Shown in pieces: positions 60,432 through 64,000 of a stretch of DNA of 64,000 nucleotides (position 1 is the first letter of the stretch; each line of letters opens with the position of its first letter). The stretch spans positions 11,020,446-11,084,445 of the forward strand of contig OZ038433.1 in assembly GCA_964036275.1 (NCBI GenBank), given 5' to 3'. Made by a program: the position numbers and the translations under genes. The notes under the pieces were generated by a model, which saw only the letters and a program-made list of their open reading frames with translations, was not told where the DNA came from and made no database searches. The stretch is from Litoditis marina (Eukaryota > Nematoda > Chromadorea > Rhabditida > Rhabditidae).

Positions 60432-60562
60432 GTTAGCCAATTGCACAGTAACGTGAAACATGTTGAACACAGCAGAACTCAGAAACATGCAATGATAAAG
60501 TGCACGATTTCTCATTAGAATGCTAACTTTATGTGACTCTTCGATTGATTTCTAGTATAAAA
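60432..60562. mobile_element. GTATAC-ended MITE, copy 4 (inverted)
   Basis: Reverse orientation of the family: caattgcacagtaacgtg, aacacagcagaactcag, gcaatgataaagtgcacga, tatactaga-like end. Confidence 0.72.
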
Positions 60563-60897
60563 GTGTTTGAAATACGTGTGACATCTAGAAACTAGGTTGT
60601 CAACGTGTTTGATGTTCAGTTTGCAAGTGCCTTGAAACATCTGGAGACTTGACGGTGTGAAATTTTATCACAACCTTGCCTAAATCAAAAGTGATTTTGT
60701 GAATAGACCAATATCGTACTGTAAGTCAATTGTCGGGGCCTTAAAGGCGTTCTGAACGAACTTCCGGCCTAAATCAAAAGTAGGTTATGTGAAAGCAAAA
60801 TTCAAACTTTCGGCTCAAAGTTTCATCTGCCTATTTGATCTACTCACACTGTTATTATGGTGACTTTTGGCGTAGAAACCGCAAAGAATGTATTTTC

Positions 60898-61078
60898 TGG
60901 ATGGTGGTATGATTAAGTTAATGTGCTCAGTGAGAGATGTACTCAAAACCGTTTCGACCCTGATTCAAGACTCGTCTCTGAGACTCTGAGAAAACCCAAA
61001 ACCGTCTTGAATCAGGGTCGAAACGGTTTTGAGTACATCTCTCACTGAGTACATTAACTTAATCATACCACCATCCAA
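60898..61078. mobile_element. Long near-perfect hairpin MITE
   Basis: Arms of about 75 bp (tggatggtggtatgattaag ... cgaccctgattcaagac and complement) flank a short loop of about 30 bp. Confidence 0.88.
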
Positions 61079-61400
61079 AAGTCCTAGTGACACAATTATA
61101 TTTTGTTCAAATAAAATAACCTAATGTATTTTCTGGTTGATATTCTTTGTACCTTTGTTTGAGGTTTGTTACACAGTGAATGAATGTCTTTTGTGACGTC
61201 ACAGCACATACTGAATCGACTTGAAATGGGGCGTAAACCAAAAAAAGAAACAGCGAAAACAATCTCTCAATATGTTCTTCTTCATTTATTACTTTGTTTA
61301 TTGAGGCGAAAAAACACAGAATCAAGTTTTTTACAGAATGATATGAGGTTTACAGCAGGGAACAACATCGAGGAATGAGGAATATATACCACTTATTGAA

Positions 61401-61480
61401 GAAGGACGATTATGTGGTCCAATCCGAACGCTTCAGTCCCTTAAACTGCAATACATTTTTCAGTTGCAGTTTAAAGGACC
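61401..61480. mobile_element. Palindromic MITE, truncated copy 2
   Basis: gaaggacgattatgtggtcc through ttgcagtttaaaggac matches one arm and the centre of 5659-5785; the second arm is missing. Confidence 0.8.
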
Positions 61481-61770
61481 GTTGACACGGGATCGGTCCT
61501 GCTTCACACATCGTTTCTCGTTCGAAAAAAGCTGGAAACTACCAAGCTGAGAGGGTTTGCAGCCAAAGTGCGAGCTACGTGTAGGAGAAAAAACAACTCA
61601 ATAAGAATGAAAACTGACATTTTTTTAAGTTTTTCATTCTTACTATTGATTTAATACTATATCCAACTCTCGTGGGTTTCGAAACTTTAAAAAGCAAATG
61701 TCATAACTCATGAAATTTGGCCGAAAAACAACGGGATGACGCTACAAACTACACAAACAGCGGGATACGC

Positions 61771-62005
61771 TATAGTGCTCACATTTCCCAACTGGACTCG
61801 TTGGCGGCGTGCCGAAAATTTTGAAGAACTGTTATTTAGAGAAAACAAATTTTTTTGCAGAAAGTTTCCTAGAATACGAGTTATAACAAACGGGAAGAAC
61901 CATTCACATGAATTTATATTGTTTTGAAGTATTTCAACATGTTCAAAAACTGCCTTGAAACATTGGCAAGCTGCCCAAGTCCAGTTGGGAAATGTGCGAA
62001 CTATA
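61771..62005. mobile_element. TATAGT-ended MITE (235 bp, diverged)
   Basis: Ends TATAGTGCTCACATTTCC and TATAGTTCGCACATTTCC are inverted. Same length class as the other copies. Confidence 0.82.
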
Positions 62006-62127
62006 ACAGACATCGTATAGGTTGGAAAGAACAACTCCGTAACTTTCGAAATTCATAGTTGTGAAAATAGAGTGACTTTTTGATCGAAATGAAAGAAAGG
62101 TTGATTGGAGTTGCAAAAAAGTTTTGA

Positions 62128-62268
62128 GAAAGATAGAGAGAGAAAGAGAGAGGGCGGGGGGAAGAGAAAGAGGGAGGAACAGAAAGAGAGAGAAAGAGAG
62201 AGAGAGAGGAAGAGAGAAAGAGAGAAAGAGAGAGGAGGGAGAGCGAGAGAGAGAAAGAGAGAGATAGT
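62128..62268. repeat. GA-rich simple repeat
   Basis: Interrupted GA tract. Open frames over it are repeat translations. Confidence 0.92.
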
Positions 62269-62549
62269 ATTGATCGAGACGAAAGAAGGTGTGAATGGAG
62301 TTGCGAGAGGGTGTCTATTGAGGCACCGAAAAGGGCCAAGAATGGGTGATAACAAACCGGATTTCAGACCAAAACATGCAGAACAACCAGCAAGTTCCCG
62401 TAGGAAAATAGACAAACTCAAATAATATAAAAACACTAAGTAAGAAGATACTTTGCTGTAATCTACACACTTTCACCGTTTTGCTTACACAGTTTTCTCG
62501 TGGGATGTTAAAAAAGTTCAGCTAATCAACTTAATGTCTATCTAGTATG

Positions 62550-62740
62550 GGATTTGTCAGACCGTCGTGAACACCGTACCATCGATTTTGTAAGGGGCGA
62601 GATTTGGCGAGCGGCCAGTTCGTCTGCGTATCATTGATCTACCCACTCTCTCAACTGCTGGCAGATAATCAACGACCGTTCGCACCGCATATCGCTCAAT
62701 CAAACGAACCCTCTGCAGTCTTTATGGGAAAAACGGCGAC
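62550..62740 (+). repeat. 190-bp conserved direct repeat, copy 2
   Basis: Second copy of 53491-53680, same orientation, about 9 kb away. See that entry for shared blocks. Confidence 0.9.
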
Positions 62741-63042
62741 TTTACTTGTACTATATGAGCCCTTCTACGATAAACTGCTCTGAGAGAAGCATATAATGTT
62801 TGTTCACGATTGAACACGAGTCGTTTTACATTGATGTGGCGCTCCAGTTATGAGATCTGAGTTTTCTGTGTTTGAATTTGTTCCAGCTGAGTTTCAGTCA
62901 TAATTTGTAAGCTTCGCTGTTAATACAGATCAAGCTACAACTCTGACGCGCTAGCGATCCCTATAGCTCTTATGAGATGGCTGAGGTTCAACCGTGCCAG
63001 ATTTCCACCACACTCGGCCATCTTTCGAGCCACGGGTGCCAT

Positions 63043-63165
63043 ATAGTTCGTTCCACCCACTCATAACCCTCTACAGTAATCTGTTCAAAATCCCAGGTCA
63101 ACGTTCGGTATATTGGCGTTTTTGGATTCTTTCTAAGTTCTGGTAGTGTTTTCTGCACATCTCGA
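63043..63165 (+). repeat. TATAGTTYGTTCCACCCACT repeat, copy 2
   Basis: Matches 55708-55820. Beyond it, 63.17-64.0 kb shows no gene; it has an 11-G run at 63878-63888. Confidence 0.75.
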
Positions 63166-64000
63166 TTGGTGGAACGATTGGTAGAACGAACACGGTTACG
63201 GCTTACTTCTAAGCTACCTGTCAGACAATCTGAAAAAAAAAATATTTCCACAAAACTTATATTTCCCAAAAACCGGTCGGATATAGAATTTCGCCTATCT
63301 CTCGATCAGCCGCGGTGTTTCTCGCGTCTTTGCTGATAGCTGCGGACGTGTTTCCGTGAATCGCGGCGCCGGCTACGTGGCCCGCGTAGTGCCACTTGAG
63401 ATTGGCGGACAATGGCTGGATGAATAAATATTTGATACAATTCACGACATCGAAACATGATTATCTACTTGCGGCGATAGGGGAGATTTAGCGAATGACA
63501 TATCGAATGATGCATAGCAAAACTTGGTGAATGGCTTTCTTCCGATGTTTTCGTAGATTATCTGGTTGCTTTCTGGGTTAAATTCATAGATTATGGCGTA
63601 AACCCAGACGACATTCAGTTAGGATTATTAGACATGAATGAGACACAGCAAAACTGAGTGAAAATGGCTTGTTCCGACTGGTACTCGGCTGAATGAGGCT
63701 CATGCTCGGTTCTGCTGTGCGTGTTCAAACTATGCAAAGTTAATTTATCTCACAATCGCCCGGAGCTGAAACTTGCCAAGTCAGGAGGAAGAGATCGCAG
63801 CTTTGACGTTCAGTTTTCGAGTTCAACGTGTTGGGCGATTGCACGTTGACAACTGAAAAGTTTGCAACGAACAATTTGGGGGGGGGGGTTGAGGGTAGAA
63901 CTCAAATATTTCCCCCAGGCTACGATAAAAGTTGGGTTCAGAATACAAACTAGTCAGGTGACTCTCCTTCTTAGTTGTCACCTCATTTCTCGGTCTACTT

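Noticed and set aside
1..64000. CRISPR array, bacterial operon or viral system
   Set aside because: Spliced genes and eukaryotic families throughout; no regularly spaced identical repeats with unique spacers, and no viral genes recognised.

Overview
The window looks like animal DNA, most probably from a free-living or strongyle-like nematode. It has short exons with GT-AG introns. The start codons of three genes sit directly behind polypyrimidine-AG acceptors (ttttttcag/ATG, cgtttcag/AGATG, ctcgtag/ATG), the layout expected at spliced-leader trans-splice sites. One gene is a GATA factor of the nematode EGL-18/ELT-6 type. Introns are long (mostly 250-900 bp) and crowded with small DNA transposons, so this is not C. 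elegans itself. I cannot name the species.  Four protein-coding genes can be rebuilt exon by exon with consistent phase from start to stop. (1) 428-8860, minus: a 576-residue Pro/Met/Gln-rich protein whose N-terminal part carries a segment closely resembling homology domain 1 (the Pygopus-binding segment) of BCL9/Legless, the Wnt co-activator. (2) 17521-24554, minus: a complete 452-residue mitochondrial glutamyl-tRNA(Gln) amidotransferase subunit A (GatA/QRSL1). (3) 25726-36997, plus: a complete 580-residue TM9SF3 (nonaspanin) protein, divergently arranged with gatA across a 1.2 kb promoter region that contains a perfect 36-bp palindrome. (4) 38298-43883, minus: a 389-residue single-finger GATA transcription factor, convergent with TM9SF3. 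These genes do not form a pathway or operon; BCL9-like and GATA are nuclear regulators, GatA acts in mitochondrial translation, and TM9SF3 in the Golgi/endosomal membrane system.  The rest is non-coding and rich in repeats. 8.9-17.5 kb (between the BCL9-like gene and gatA) and 43.9-64 kb (upstream of the GATA gene) contain no gene I can support. They hold (GA)n/(CT)n microsatellites, minisatellites, tandem duplications of 100-200 bp, tRNA-like/SINE-like sequences and several MITE families. Some families can be classified from their own target-site duplications: a hAT-type family with exact 8-bp duplications at eight copies; a Mutator-like foldback family with 9-bp duplications whose arms are built from element-specific short palindromic motifs; and a 235-237 bp family ending in TATAGT.  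The most interesting observations are the BCL9/Legless-like protein, the foldback family with private motif arrays, MITEs placed 5-6 bp from two neighbouring splice donors, and the repeated tandem duplication of exon edges in at least two genes.
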